Below are positions 49,685 to 61,132 of a stretch of DNA of 64,000 nt, in pieces (within the stretch, counting starts at the first letter, position 1; each line of letters starts with the position of its first letter). A program made the translations under genes and the position numbers. The notes under the pieces were generated by a model. It did no database searches. It saw only the letters and a program-made list of their open reading frames with translations, and had not been told where the DNA came from. This DNA is from Geosiphon pyriformis (lineage: Eukaryota; Glomeromycota; Glomeromycetes; Archaeosporales; Geosiphonaceae). The stretch is from the NCBI GenBank assembly GCA_016748015.1, contig JAAOMT010000222.1, positions 808,609 to 872,608 of the forward strand. Reading direction: 5' to 3'.

Positions 49685-49692
49685 ACACTAAT

Positions 49693-51919
49693 TTTTTTTT
49701 TATTAAAGATTTTACAAGTGCAGCCCAACCACTACCTAAGTACATAGAATACACAGAATCTAAATTAAGTATGGCTCATGCTTTTTCTACATGTGACTAA
49801 CTACTTAGGCCAACCAAGGCAGCATTATGCATCCAGAATTTCCGCTACAGGAAAACTACTTAAGAAACCAAAGTCCAATTTTATAAGGCATGGATGCAAC
49901 CCGAAGCACATGTAAACATCCAACCTGAAACTGAAATCTTGAATTGACCCAGCAGATCACAAAGAAAACAGACCAGACACCAAAAAAAAAGAGGAGCCAT
50001 TTCGCAACAGAAGGTTATGCTTTTCATAATAAGATCTCAACTTAGCCACTGGTATCCAAATGGCTGATCTGTGACTCTTAGCAAAATGATGAACAAAATT
50101 GACAACCAATGTACTCTTACCAAAACCAGCACCCAAACGGCTTACTGTGTTAGCCATTCAGCCTTTCAACACAAAACCTTTAGCCAGCACTGTAAATAGG
50201 TTGATAGAAGACCTAGCCTTATGCAGCAAATTAGCAATCATATTTCCATTAGTAGAAATTCTCAGCACCACATTCCACTCCATAGAAGCATCAGACAACA
50301 AAGTTTCCCGAACATTGGCATCATAAGTGTAGGAAAACACATGATCAGAGTTCTCTACCAATCCACACCGAATGCAGGCAATACTTGGATATCTTGGATT
50401 ATACAATTTTTTCATTTTGGCCACTGGTAAGTAGTGGTGGAATGCTTTCATGAGATATGATTAAAGTGTCGCTGATGCACTACTGGTGTAGCCAGATTTG
50501 ATCTTGCCATCAGGATGCCAAACACAAAAGGTTTTGGTCTTATCAAAACAGTTACAGAGATCCACACTAATGAAGCTACCAACACATTTGGCTTCCCAAC
50601 CAACAGAGTGAACAGCATTAAACAATTTTTTGGCAATATGACAAGCATTTCTGGAGACAGGCCTGTCTTCAATCCTGAGAAAGCAATAAAGAACCACAAA
50701 AGGCAGAAAAAACTTAGAAGCAACAGCAGCATCAGCATAAAAATCAGCACATTTGTTTTTAACAACACCAGAATGACTCTTGACTTTGTTTCAAGTAACT
50801 GACAAGTCTTTTCTAGAGATGATACAGTAAATATGTTCTTTTTCGATTCAGCATTTGTCACAAAAATCAGGACTAAACACACCACCACCAGATTTGCACA
50901 AGTCCAGTGAAGCCTGGCTGTCAGTAAACAAATTAACAGACCGAAAAGCAAACACACATTCTAAAGCAAGTGCAATGACTTGTAGCTCCACCAAAGTTGA
51001 GGACAACAACCCATCCACCTTGACCACAATGCTAACATTTGCATCTGGAAAGTAAGCAGCAGCACCACCATGAACACTCAACGAACCCAAACCTTTGATG
51101 GAATCATCTATATAGACAGTCATAAAACTCAAATCAGAATTCAGTAAATGCTCATTAATGTAACCAAAGTCACAAAGAAGTCAGCGAGAACTGAACAATG
51201 AGACAATGCCACACAATTTGACAAACTGCCTCCATTGATAAATTCAACCAACAAGACAAACCAAACAGAAACCAGGCCTCTAGGGTCTAGCTTCTTTCAC
51301 CTGCAAAAAGTGTTCTACTTAAAACATGCACCTCGGCGGTCCAAAAGCTGATGAACAAACACTATGCTGTACCTCCTAAGAGACTTTGTCACACACAAAT
51401 AAGACTCTAAATCAAGCACATCCAAAACTGCAATACTATTCTTGGCCTGAAAAACATCAGGCAAATTACCATCTAATAAGAGATTGCACAACTTGAGAAC
51501 ATGTGTCGCACCAGCCAAAAAACAATTCATGGGATCAATCAGCAAATTGATCGGAACTTTTAAAGGGTGCCGGGACATCCAACTAGTGGCCTGCAACTCT
51601 ATGGCTCTGTGTTCGAATAGTTTACCGAGAATTCTATTAGCATTTGTGAACACAACCAAGCCAGCCAATATATTCTCAGCCAGCACCTTTTCAAAAGTCC
51701 TTAAACTGTATAATTCTGGATAATACAAAGTCTTGTTTTGAAAATCCTTGGGTAGATTGGCCTTGAACTTTAACTCTTTCCTCAATATTTTGTTCCACTT
51801 TTCACAAAAACTCTTAGAGATACAACTAAACTGTAGTCTGTAATTAATTATGGGCTGTAGAACAGCAGAGACCAAATACAAAAATTGCTTCTCAGTAATA
51901 GTCTTCCTTAATATTACAT
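49693..51919 (-). mobile_element. 5'-truncated LINE, moderately decayed
   Basis: An 8-bp target duplication ACACTAAT (49685-49692 and 51920-51927) flanks it, with a T-run at 49693-49700 marking the poly(A) end. On the minus strand: end of RT with EKQFLYLVSAVLQPIINYRLQF and a 200-codon linker (51923-51315), RNase H with TVYIDDSIKGLGSL and LFTDSQASLDLC (51132-50848), a region with one frameshift around 50460, zinc finger CIRCGLVENSDHVFS (about 50360), C-terminal block SRLGAGFGKSTLVVNFVHHF (50157-49957) and the 3' UTR. Same family as the LINE at 39077. Stops and a frameshift inactivate it. Confidence 0.88.
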
Positions 51920-51927
51920 ACACTAAT

Positions 51928-53105
51928 ATTAGATATAAAATTATATTAATGTATTATTTTTTGTTAATAATATAAATTATTTTTCTATTTTTAAATTTTT
52001 TTGTTATTTTTGAAAAAAAATATTTATGAAATTAATTTTATATATTAAATTTTTACTAATTTAATTCACTTATTAAAGTTGAATTATTTTTTTATTAATT
52101 TTATTATAATATAATATTGTTTTTTTTTGCTATTTATTAATATATTATATTTAATTGTAACAATATTACTTAATAAATAAAATATTATAAAACTATTAAT
52201 TATAATTATATTACAAATAATTAAATTTTAAACACTAAAATTTTATTTATATTAATGTTTATTTTGTTTGGTTTTATTGCAATATATTTTATATAATCAT
52301 GTTTTAATTTGGTCTTTAATATAGCTATAATATTGTTAAACTATAAGTTATATTATATATATTTAATAAAATTGTTATTATTAATAAAATATGATAAAAT
52401 ATATATAATATAAAAACAATTAGTTGTGATTAATTTTAAGCATAATAGTTTTTTTTTATTTTTGCTGTTTTTATATAAAAGAATTTTAAAGTTTTTTTTT
52501 AAATATTAAGATATATTATATTTTTTTTGTTTTTAATTATAGATTTTTACAAAATTCTTATTTTCTATAAGTATTAATATTATATTTAAATAAATTTTAT
52601 AATCTTAACTAATAAATAAACTTAATTATTAATGTTTTTTAAGAGCATGCTTATCATTTTTTAAAGATTAAAAATAAATAATTAAAACATATATATAAAT
52701 ATAATAATATATAGATTTTATTTTTGTAAATACAAATATATTTTTTTTAAAATAATATATAATATTTGTTTAAATATATAAATAAACAATATAAAATTAC
52801 AACAATAAAAAAAGATTAAACTTATATTTAAAAGTAATTTTTAGTGATTTTTACTATTTTAATAAAATCTATAAAAGTTTTTTTTTTTGGTTTCATTTGA
52901 TTAAGAATAAAATTTTTGCCATTTGTTAATTTTATATTATAAATACCATTAAATAATTTTAAAGTAAAAAGATATAAGTCAATTAAATTTGTTAAATTTT
53001 TTTTTAATATATAATATTAAAACAACTTAAAAAAGTATTTACAAATATAAAATAATTGATTTGTCAAATAATATTCAAAAATAATTTTAAATTTATATAT
53101 ATCTT
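51928..53105. other. AT-rich desert
   Basis: No gene or element recognised. Confidence 0.6.
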
Positions 53106-53340
53106 TTTTATTATGCTTTGACAAAGTGTAGCCCAATCACTAACTATAACATAAAATTCAAACTAGTCGTGACTCACGCGTTTTCTATATGTGACTAGCT
53201 ACCCGAGCCAGTTAAGGCTACGTTATACAACATTAAAAGAAATTCTCATCCTATTACTAACAAATACCAATCAGCAAAATCGTTTCCCAATCCAAAAAGA
53301 CAGAAACCACGTGACCCTTCAACATTCCTACCACTTACAC
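53106..53340 (-). mobile_element. LINE 3'-end fragment
   Basis: Inverse complement reads TGATTGGGCTACACTTTGTC followed by an A/T-rich tail. The block GCTAGTCACATATAGAAAAC matches the 3' UTR of the LINEs at 39077 (GCTAGTCACATGTAGAAAG) and 49693. Only the last ~235 bp remain; the 5' boundary is uncertain. Confidence 0.65.
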
Positions 53341-54181
53341 CACCATCCACGGCCTTCACAGGTAAATAAATATATTAATATTGTGTTTTATTATATTTGT
53401 AACATAAAATTTATATCAATAATATATGTACTTAGAACAAAAATAAATAAATTATTTAATATTATTCATCAAATTTTTAAAACAGCTTAAAACTAAATTA
53501 AACAAAATATAATAAATATATATATTGAAGTTTATTAAACTTTTAATTATTATTTATTTTCGTTTTTACACACATATTTACAATAAATTTGGTTAACAGC
53601 TGTTATTATTATTGTTAATAAATTAAAAATATGTTATTTAATAAACAAAACAATTTTTTTTTATAATTTAAATGGTTTCTATTTGTTTTTTTTATAAAAT
53701 AAACATATTATTTAAAAATATATAAAAAGTGAAATTTAATTATTTTATTGAAAATTGGTATTCTCTTAAATTTTATCCATTTAATTTTTTATATCAGAAC
53801 TTTGTCAATCATTTTTAAAACTATTTAGTTTAATTCTTTATGTATTTATATATTGTTAGTTGTTGAACATTGTTTTATATATATTTTTAATTTTCTCACA
53901 ATCAAAATTGAAAATTAAGAAGTAGATAGTTTATTTTGAATAAGTATTTAAATTGACAATTACATGAACAAAAAGAAAAAACAAAATATTATTGATTTTA
54001 ATATTATGTGCTTTTTATAAAGTAACATAATCATCAAGATTCCCATATTAAACATTTGCCATTTTCAATGTAACTTTGTATTCTAGGCAGAATTTTTCTT
54101 AAATTATGAAAAAGACAAGAAAAAAACAACCAAGACAAAAAAAATACTGCCGCCTAAACATTTATTTGCAGAAATAGTCTT
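53341..54181. other. AT-rich spacer
   Basis: No gene recognised; 3' flank of the secreted-protein gene to the right. Confidence 0.55.
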
Positions 54182-55163
54182 TTAATTAATGCTGGTAGTG
54201 GTAGTGGTAGTGGTGGTGGTGGTGGTGGTGGTGATATTGGTTGGAAGATTAGTAGGAGTAGGGGTTGAAGTTTGATTCGAATAATTATAGGAAGTAATAT
54301 TAGCTTTCAAATCATTGATGACATTGAACTTTTACTGAAATGGGCTATCAAGAGAATTTGTTTAAGGATAGTCAAATTAAATTTTAGAAACTTTCTGAAA
54401 ATCTTAACCACAGACAATATTGTTCGGCATATGTTTAACATCATACACGCGTTTGTTTGATATGTAGTCAAGTTCAATATAGGTAGATGGTGGGAAGAGA
54501 GAATTATTAAAATAAATACCTGGTTCTTCCGGTCCTACATAAGTTTGAGTGAGTTCCCCAATTTCAATCCAACTATAATAATCTGCAATTAAATTCCAAA
54601 TTGATTAGATTTGAAACAAATTCATTGCGTTATAAATACAATAGTTAACAAAAACACTCACCTGGTTTCGAACTCTTTGTGCACAAATTTTCATAATTTG
54701 GCTTTGAAAAATAGTAAATTTCAAATAATTTATTAACCCAGCTCGCTAGAATATCTGTTCCTTCTATTTCCTTTACACAAGTACGCTGTATTTGTTTATA
54801 TCCGTCAACCGAAACCAAGACTTTACATGGATTCAACTGAGAACAAAAGATTTGAACCTCAGAATTAAAACGGGAAAAATTATAGTAAAAAACAATCTCG
54901 TTTTGGTTTTGAAGATTGGTGTTAATTTTATACATATTAAGAAATCTCCATTCATGATAAAATGTATGATCAGAATTATCGAGGTGGGCGGCGTAAAGAG
55001 TTTTAAGACAAAGAGTATGTTACGTTAAAGAATTCAGAGCAAAGATCAATAAGTGTTGGATAGGAAGGATTGTGTTGGATAATAAGATTTCGTTGAGTTT
55101 TTGGGCAGAAACAAATATAATCAAGAAAAGTATTGAAATTGGAATCAGTTTAATTAAAGACAT
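54182..55163 (-). CDS. Small secreted protein with Thr-rich C-terminus, function unknown
   Basis: Proposed exons: 55163-55024, 54945-54662, 54582-54520 or longer, and a last exon from about 54320 to 54182. The start MSLIKLIPISILFLIIFV followed by SAQK is a classic signal peptide. The mature part has paired Cys (FCSQLNPCKV, IQRTCVKE, NLCTK), a WVNKLFEIYYF segment and DYYSWIEIGELTQTYVGPEEP. The C-terminus is STPTPTNLPTNI followed by a run of Thr encoded by the ACC repeat, ending SIN. There is an in-frame TAA at 55022-55020; a 78-bp GT-AG intron (55023-54946) would remove it in phase, which I prefer, but a nonsense mutation is also possible. The last splice is unresolved. A secreted or wall-attached protein, perhaps an effector candidate; no family recognised. 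Confidence 0.55.
54195..54236. repeat. (GGT)n trinucleotide repeat coding poly-Thr
   Basis: Starts as GGTAGT units and becomes pure GGT. On the minus strand it encodes the Thr run of the secreted protein, so length change would alter only that tail. Confidence 0.9.
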
Positions 55164-55304
55164 TATTTGTTTTTCTGAATCTTTAAGGAAAAGTCTCAAT
55201 TTTAATTGAATATTCGTATCTTTTAACAAACAAGGTATATTTATACTGTCGAATTTATTATAAAACTGATGTAAATTTTTAGTAATGAAGGAGTTTGGAT
55301 ACAA

Positions 55305-55594
55305 ATTATTTTTATCTTGTGATTTCTTTAATCCCTAAGTGGTGGAAGCTTTAAACTCTATTTTTAATTTGCCCAATTTTTTAATCGTGATATCATAGTA
55401 AAGAAATTTTCTTGAATTGGAACAAGATATTACAGTTATATTTGGGTAAATGGAGGATACGAAATCTCAAAATGGGATAATAAAGAATCAAATTCACCAA
55501 AAATTAGATTTCAAAATTAGAAAAACTTGGTGCAATTTTAAAACCTGTTGAAATTTGCTTATTATTCATGACCACAAAGAATTATTTTCTGATA

Positions 55595-55640
<46 letters not shown>

Positions 55641-56119
55641 TAGCTTGAATAGTAAAAGACTTGTCTTTGTAATTCATTAAATAACCTGTTATTAAATACT
55701 AACCAAGACATAGAATTATGCTAATTGTATTATCTTTTAACTTTTCCATTTTCTTTAAAAAAATCAGCAGCTGATTACATTAATTAAATTATTTACATAT
55801 GTAATTTAGTTAGATTTATATTGCTCGTAGTTACTTTCCTCTTTATTATCTATTAATGTGCTATCTAACTTGTTACAACATAGTAATATAACAATCTGTT
55901 GTAATCATGAATCAAAATACTTGAGTAATTTAAAAAAATTAGTTTAGTGTTGATGTTGTTTGACCATTATTTTCTATATAAATACTTATTTAAAAATGAA
56001 CAAAATACTGTATATACTGAATAAAAACACTTGTAATTTATAATACATCTTACACAAAATGTAAAAAATGCAATTTTATGCTGTGTGAGAAAAGAATTTA
56101 AAAGATATAAAAAGATACG
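55305..56119. other. Upstream region of the secreted-protein gene and AT-rich spacer
   Basis: No gene recognised. An (AAT)n microsatellite lies at 55595-55638. Confidence 0.55.
55595..55638. repeat. (AAT)n microsatellite
   Basis: About 14 uninterrupted AAT units. Confidence 0.95.
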
Positions 56120-56710
56120 GACTTGAATAAGTATCTTTCATACTATATTGAGTTATCTTCTCAAAATACTCAAAAAAACAGCGTACAAGAATCAGTAAGC
56201 AAGAAAAATTATGCCAAATGCCTTCTGAGCATTTTATTATATGGTCTTCATGTTAACAAAAAAATTGGCAACAAATTTATCACAAAAAGTATTATGCATT
56301 TTGCAAACTATTGGAAAGCATTTAGCTGAAAATATATATGCGAAAAGTCTTTGAAAAACCATACCAATATTTAACAAAGCTCAAAATAACGAATTAAGTA
56401 ATTCATGACTATATATCTAAAATAAGATAAATTTTTGAAAATGAATGATAGTTTTAATAAAATAATGACCCAAAATATACTGGTCATTTGGCCAAAGCTC
56501 TTTTAAAAAAATATGCCTGAAGTTATCAAGTGGTCAATTAATAGCCCAGACTTAAACCCCATTGAAAAATAGTGGGTCATCTTTAAGAGTAATATAGAAA
56601 AAGAAATGTTCAAAAATTGCAATGCATTAAAGCAATAAGAGAGAAGTAGCATAATATTTCTCGATCTACATTAACCGAGTTAGTAAAATCATGCAGCAGC
56701 AATGTGAGCT
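56120..56710 (+). pseudogene. Decayed Tc1/mariner transposase relic
   Basis: Plus-strand remnants: QESVSKKNYAKCLLSILLYGL (56180-56250, cf. the region before the catalytic core), then around 56465-56600 NDPKYTGHLAKALLKKYMPE, VIKWSINSPDLNPIEK-stop-WVIFKSNIEKE. The block SPDLNPIE with the preceding DPKYT is the Tc1 second-Asp to Glu region. Frames are broken by several stops and indels. Terminal inverted repeats were not identified. It is not the same subfamily as the element at 45237. Confidence 0.7.
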
Positions 56711-57498
56711 AATTATTTATATTTACACGTTAATTAAATTTACAAATTTCAAAATATTAATTCTTAAACTTATACGTATTAAATTTAGTTTTTATGATAT
56801 TATTTATAAATTTTTGTTTTCATTTTGAACACTTTTTTTAGCTCGTTTTAATTTACAGCTTTAAATTATTTCAAAATAACAAATAAAATTGTAAAAAAAT
56901 TACTAGCAAAATTATGAAAATAAAAGAATATTTGAAAATAATAATAAATAAATATTCAATTCAATAAAAAAAATTATTTATCGTGTAAACTTGAATATTT
57001 TTACATTCTTCAATTCTAATTACACAATTTGGTCTTAAATGCTCGCTACTATTTTAGTATCTGTGCCAAGATTGCATTTCTGTCAATTTCATTTGAAAAA
57101 TTTAGGAGAAAATACAGATTTCCAATGAAATATTAGTCGGAATTGATTCAAAAATTATTATTATACTTATAATTTATAAACATTATCATTATAACTTTTT
57201 TATATATTAATCGGACAATCACAATTTCTCGGAATAATTCAGTAATTTATTCAATTGCTTGACGCTTCAGAAAGATAAGATGCAAAATTTTTAATGTAGG
57301 TAAACCTACAGATTATTATCTATTCTCTCTGAGACTCAAGTTTTTGCAAATTGGAAGCTTCCAACTCTGGTCATCCAAATATAAATGTCAAAACCATTTT
57401 TCCTCCGTCATAGGTGTGCTCACATGATCAGGCCCAGGAAAATAGTAAATTTTGAGTTTTAAACCTTAAATTTTTACCACCCTTTCAATATTATCAAC

Positions 57499-57976
57499 TT
57501 AATATTTACACGTTTCATTATCATGTTCAAATTGACGTGACAATTTTTTTATTTGTGGAGAAATACGTTCTAAAAATTCAAAACATTGTTGCATTGATTT
57601 ATTTTTTCTGATTTCAGGCTCTTTAGACTATTAAAGATTAGAAATAAATTATTTAGTTTAATAAAATAATTTATTACTAAATCTGTCTGGTAAAAGACAG
57701 CTATATTATTGGTGCATCTTTAAGAAACTGCTACCAACAATCAAATTTAGGAATGGAAGAATAATGATATTGAAGTTCTGTAAAATCTATGAAAACATGG
57801 ATAAAGAGTATATCAACAGTTTTGAAAGTTTTTTGATTTGAATACTTATAAAATGAAAATAAATGATTGTATTTTTTGTCAATTTTCGAATAAAATAATT
57901 TTGATATGTAAGTAGTCATTGATTTCATGTATTTTGAAGTTGGAATATTAGTCTCATTGCAAAATTCCGGATTCAA
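57499..57976 (-). CDS. Possible small gene downstream of the lipase, unresolved
   Basis: Two open pieces on the minus strand: 57976-57731 (MNPEFCNETNIPTSKYMKSM...) and a C-terminal-looking piece at about 57620-57499 ending CFEFLERISPQIKKLSRQFE, HDNETCKY and TAA. The second piece has a normal, non-AT-biased composition with two Cys. I could not find a convincing splice joining them, so they may be parts of one short Cys-containing protein or a decayed gene. No family recognised. Confidence 0.3.
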
Positions 57977-58027
57977 TTCATAAAACTTTCATAGAGAATA
58001 TAAAAAAACTATTCCTTTGCAAGAAAA

Positions 58028-59447
58028 CTAGCAATTACCCATTGTAACACCGAAATAAGGGCCGTAATGTTCTTGAATGTTGTTCTCGCCTGCGATCGAT
58101 TGTCCAGAATTGCATTCCTAATTTTGTTTAATTGAATAAAATCGAAAACTCAAGGTTTATTTGGACTCCCAAATTTCGAAATGAAATAATACCAATGCAA
58201 TCATTATAAGCAAAAATTACTACCTTATTCTCCCCTGCTAAATCATCTCCAGGAATCCAAAACTTTTCCCGACGAAAATCGTTCATTCTTTCTAAATTGA
58301 AAATTTTTTGAGGTCTTCCACAATCCCATACAGCTTCTCCATCAGTTACAAACATTTCTTCATCTTCAGGACAATCACAATCTATTGGTCCAATCATTAC
58401 TTCCCTTTCATGATGTTGCATTATTGAGTGTTTATTTTCAATTGGAAGAAAATGTGGGACGTAATCATTTTGACGAGTAACTCTTGTAACCTTTACTAAG
58501 TCATTCATCATTCTGGCAAGCATTATATTTCCTATTCTTGGTTGACCATAAGTATAAATATTAATATCAAGTGTCCCTTGGAATTTGATTCCGGGTGGAT
58601 AAACTCCAATAAGATCCACTATTGTAAATATTAAACCCGCTATTGCTGCATATGCTATTAATTTTTAAAAAGAAAAAAATCGAATTACTGAAGAAAAAGG
58701 TTTCAAAAACGAAACATTGTAAATTACTCACCACCACCTACACCATGTCCAGAAAAACAAATGCGTGTGAATCCTTTTTCTTCGATTTTACTATATATCA
58801 TTGATATAATAGCATCCATCATCATTATTACCTCATAAAACCATTCTTTATCAACTAGTACNNNNNNNNNNNNNNNNNNNNNNNNNNNNNNNNNNNNNNN
58901 NNNNNNNNNNNNNNNNNNNNNNNNNNNNNNNNNNNNNNNNNNNNNNNNNNNNNNNNNNNNNNNNNNNNNNNNNNNNNNNNNNNNNNNNNNNNNNNNNNNN
59001 NNNNNNNNNNNNNNNNNNNNNNNNNNNNNNNNNNNNNNNNNNNNNNNNNNNNNNNNNNNNNNNNNNNNNNNNNNNNNNNNNNNNNNNNNNNNNNNNNNNN
59101 NNNNNNNNNNNNNNNNNNNNNNNNNNNNNNNNNNNNNNNNNNNNNNNNNNNNNNNNNNNNNNNNNNNNNNNNNNNNNNNNNNNNNTTTTTGATAAAAATG
59201 AGAATTGAGGTGATATTAAATGTTTCTTAATTGATTCTCGAATATTTTCAGATGGATAAAGTTTATTTTGTTTTGAATTTGAGAAATTCATCCAAATATC
59301 TTTGGATTTTAAACCATTCAAATGTGAAGAAATGGTAATTAAAATAAAGAATATGAATGTTAAAATTATTGAAAGGGAACATAATAGGTTTGATTTTATT
59401 GAAAATAACCGAGATTTTTTAGTAGAATTTCTTTGTATTTCAGACAT
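58028..59447 (-). CDS. Class 3 lipase-like alpha/beta hydrolase, nucleophile Ser replaced by Gly
   Basis: Exons seen: start at 59447 running into the gap, an exon out of the gap to 58732, then 58654-58224 and 58117-58028. The N-terminus has a basic start and a single membrane segment (LLCSLSIILTFIFFILITI), so it is a signal anchor or signal peptide. Core: KGFTRICFSGHGVGG|AYAAIAGLIFT, IYTYGQPRIGN, VTRVTRQNDYVPHFLP and the end EHYGPYFGVTMGNC. The Asp (QNDYVP) and His (EHYGP) of the lipase triad are in place, but the nucleophile elbow reads G-H-G-V-G instead of G-H-S-x-G. A CDCPEDEEMFV/VWDC Cys-containing insertion precedes the last exon. It may be catalytically dead or use another residue. 324 Ns (58862-59185) hide the middle, and the frame differs on the two sides, so an intron probably lies there. 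Confidence 0.8.
58862..59185. other. Assembly gap (Ns) inside the lipase-like gene
   Basis: 324 undetermined bases. The length is a multiple of three, but the flanking frames do not match, so an open frame read through it is meaningless. Confidence 1.
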
Positions 59448-59746
59448 TGTCTCGCTATCTTAAGCTTTGAAAAGTTTCCTAAATAATTGTGCTCAATTCA
59501 ATAAAAGATTTTTAGCTCGATAATTAAAAGGATTAGAGATCACTAACATCGGAATTATCCTCACAGGTAAAAGGATATTATAAATGATTTGTTGTGGATA
59601 TTTAAACTAACATTTTTAAAACTTACGATTTTTTATCATTAAACAAAATACTAAGTATAATAATAATAATAATAATACGACAGGGTGAAATCTGAGATAA
59701 CAAATAGTAAAACCTGCGATGATCAGCCATGTAATGTAAAACCTGC
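59448..59746. other. Spacer with an AAT microsatellite and short direct repeats
   Basis: (AAT)n at about 59656-59678. The motif GTAAAACCTGCGAT recurs at about 59707 and 59735, and as GTAAAACCTGCAAT at 59755 inside the inverted repeat. Confidence 0.7.
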
Positions 59747-59808
59747 GATAGATTAGTAAAACCTGCAATAGGGTAAAAACCTGTAAACCCCGTGATTGTA
59801 TCAAGTGA
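59747..59808 (+). repeat. Left arm of a 62-bp inverted repeat
   Basis: Begins GATAGATTAGTAAAACCTG and ends GTATCAAGTGA. It is the inverse complement of 60951-61012 with one difference (CCCCGTG against CACCGTG). Confidence 0.95.
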
Positions 59809-60044
59809 AATCTGCGATAAATAGACATTTTTTAAGAGCAACGGCCTCTTTTGAGGGCAGACCCAATTGAAGGTACTGTAAAGTCGACCAAACTAAGTGG
59901 CACAACTTTGAATGGAAAATTCAAACAAGTAATACTGTTATTATTGAAACAGGTAAGCTTAAAAATAGAGATCCTTCTTTATTACATATAACGATCAGTT
60001 TTTATTGCAAAAAACTCAAATCTTTCCATAGATGACAAAATCCA

Positions 60045-60932
60045 TTATATAACCACTTTTGGGAGGAGGACGCGACTTCCAATTGCCATTGCCCTTGCTT
60101 TGTAGGTTTTTTGCAACCCATCGTATTGATACCAGCCAGAATTTTTAAAATTTTCGAAACGAACATCGGCAATATGATGGATGTCGTTACAAAAAGAAAC
60201 TCCCATCAGGCGATATCTATATTAAAAAATTAATAAATAAATACAGTAAGTGATAAACTTAATTCAAATTTACCTTTGTTTTGTAATTTGATTTCCTTTA
60301 GGAAAATTGATTTCTTCTGGTAAATCTTTGTTCTGAAGAGACGTCTTTTCATTAATGGTGCTAATTCCCGTAACATTGATGACAAGGATCAGAGGCAGTC
60401 GCTGGTCGATTTGTCTTTTTGATACGGTATCACCCATTCTATAAATAAAGATAAAGTTAATACTTTTTAATTTTGATTAGAAATTATTCTTTATTTTATA
60501 CCCTATTGGAACATCCAAGATATTCTACGTATGCCAACTTTGAAAATGAATTTTTGTTTGCATCTTCATTTACAAGTGTAATGGCTTTTACATCTCCTTC
60601 ACGTACCTTAATATTCAATAAAATACTATTGTATAGAAGTATAATTCATATAAATAATAATCTCTTACCCACTTCTTATGCATATAGTCATGATCTAGAA
60701 TTTTATAACCGTTACTAAGACTACCACCTCCTAGGGATACCGTATCAAACATATATAACTCTAACACTGAGGGTACTTGTATAAGTGGCACTTGTATGCA
60801 TCGAATAGTTGGCAATAATGGGCGCCAAATGGCCTTTTTTGTTTCAATAGAGCTAATAGACAAAGCATAATCGCCCATTAGTGATAATGTTATGGTAGTA
60901 AAAGATAATGTACCTTTACCTTCTTTACACAT
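60045..60932 (-). CDS. Unknown 222-residue protein between 62-bp inverted repeats
   Basis: Proposed exons 60932-60669, 60606-60502, 60401-60274, 60216-60045. Three joins are phase-consistent; the exon 2-3 join needs the acceptor just after CGACCAG. The N-terminal part has SLMGDYALSISSIETKKAIWRPLLPTIRC and VPLIQVPSVLELYMFD; the middle has VREGDVKAI and YVEYLGCSNR; the C-terminal part has RLPLILVINVTG, KQRYRLMGVSFCNDIHHIAD and NSGWYQYDGLQ. The last part recalls the His-containing end of ubiquitin-hydrolase-like Cys proteases (strand, His, then WYxYDG), but no catalytic Cys is obvious and the full domain is absent. The ATG lies only 18 bp inside the right inverted repeat, so an upstream exon may be missing. 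Function unknown. Confidence 0.55.
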
Positions 60933-60950
60933 TTTATATATTTCATTTTC

Positions 60951-61012
60951 TCACTTGATACAATCACGGTGTTTACAGGTTTTTACCCTATTGCAGGTTT
61001 TACTAATCTATC
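60951..61012 (-). repeat. Right arm of a 62-bp inverted repeat
   Basis: Inverse complement of 59747-59808 (61 of 62 positions). It falls immediately upstream of the start codon of the enclosed gene. Confidence 0.95.
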
Positions 61013-61132
61013 ACAATAATAAATAATAGCTTGAATGACGCAATAGCATTTGTTCCACAAAAATTATCTCGATTGATGTCTCATGTGTTGTTTAGATGGT
61101 AAGAATTATCCAAATAATTTTCAATCTAGTCA

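Noticed and set aside
58851-59447. Single 198-codon frame running through the N gap
   Set aside because: The Ns carry no information, and the frame after the gap does not match the lipase exon, so the reading is artificial.
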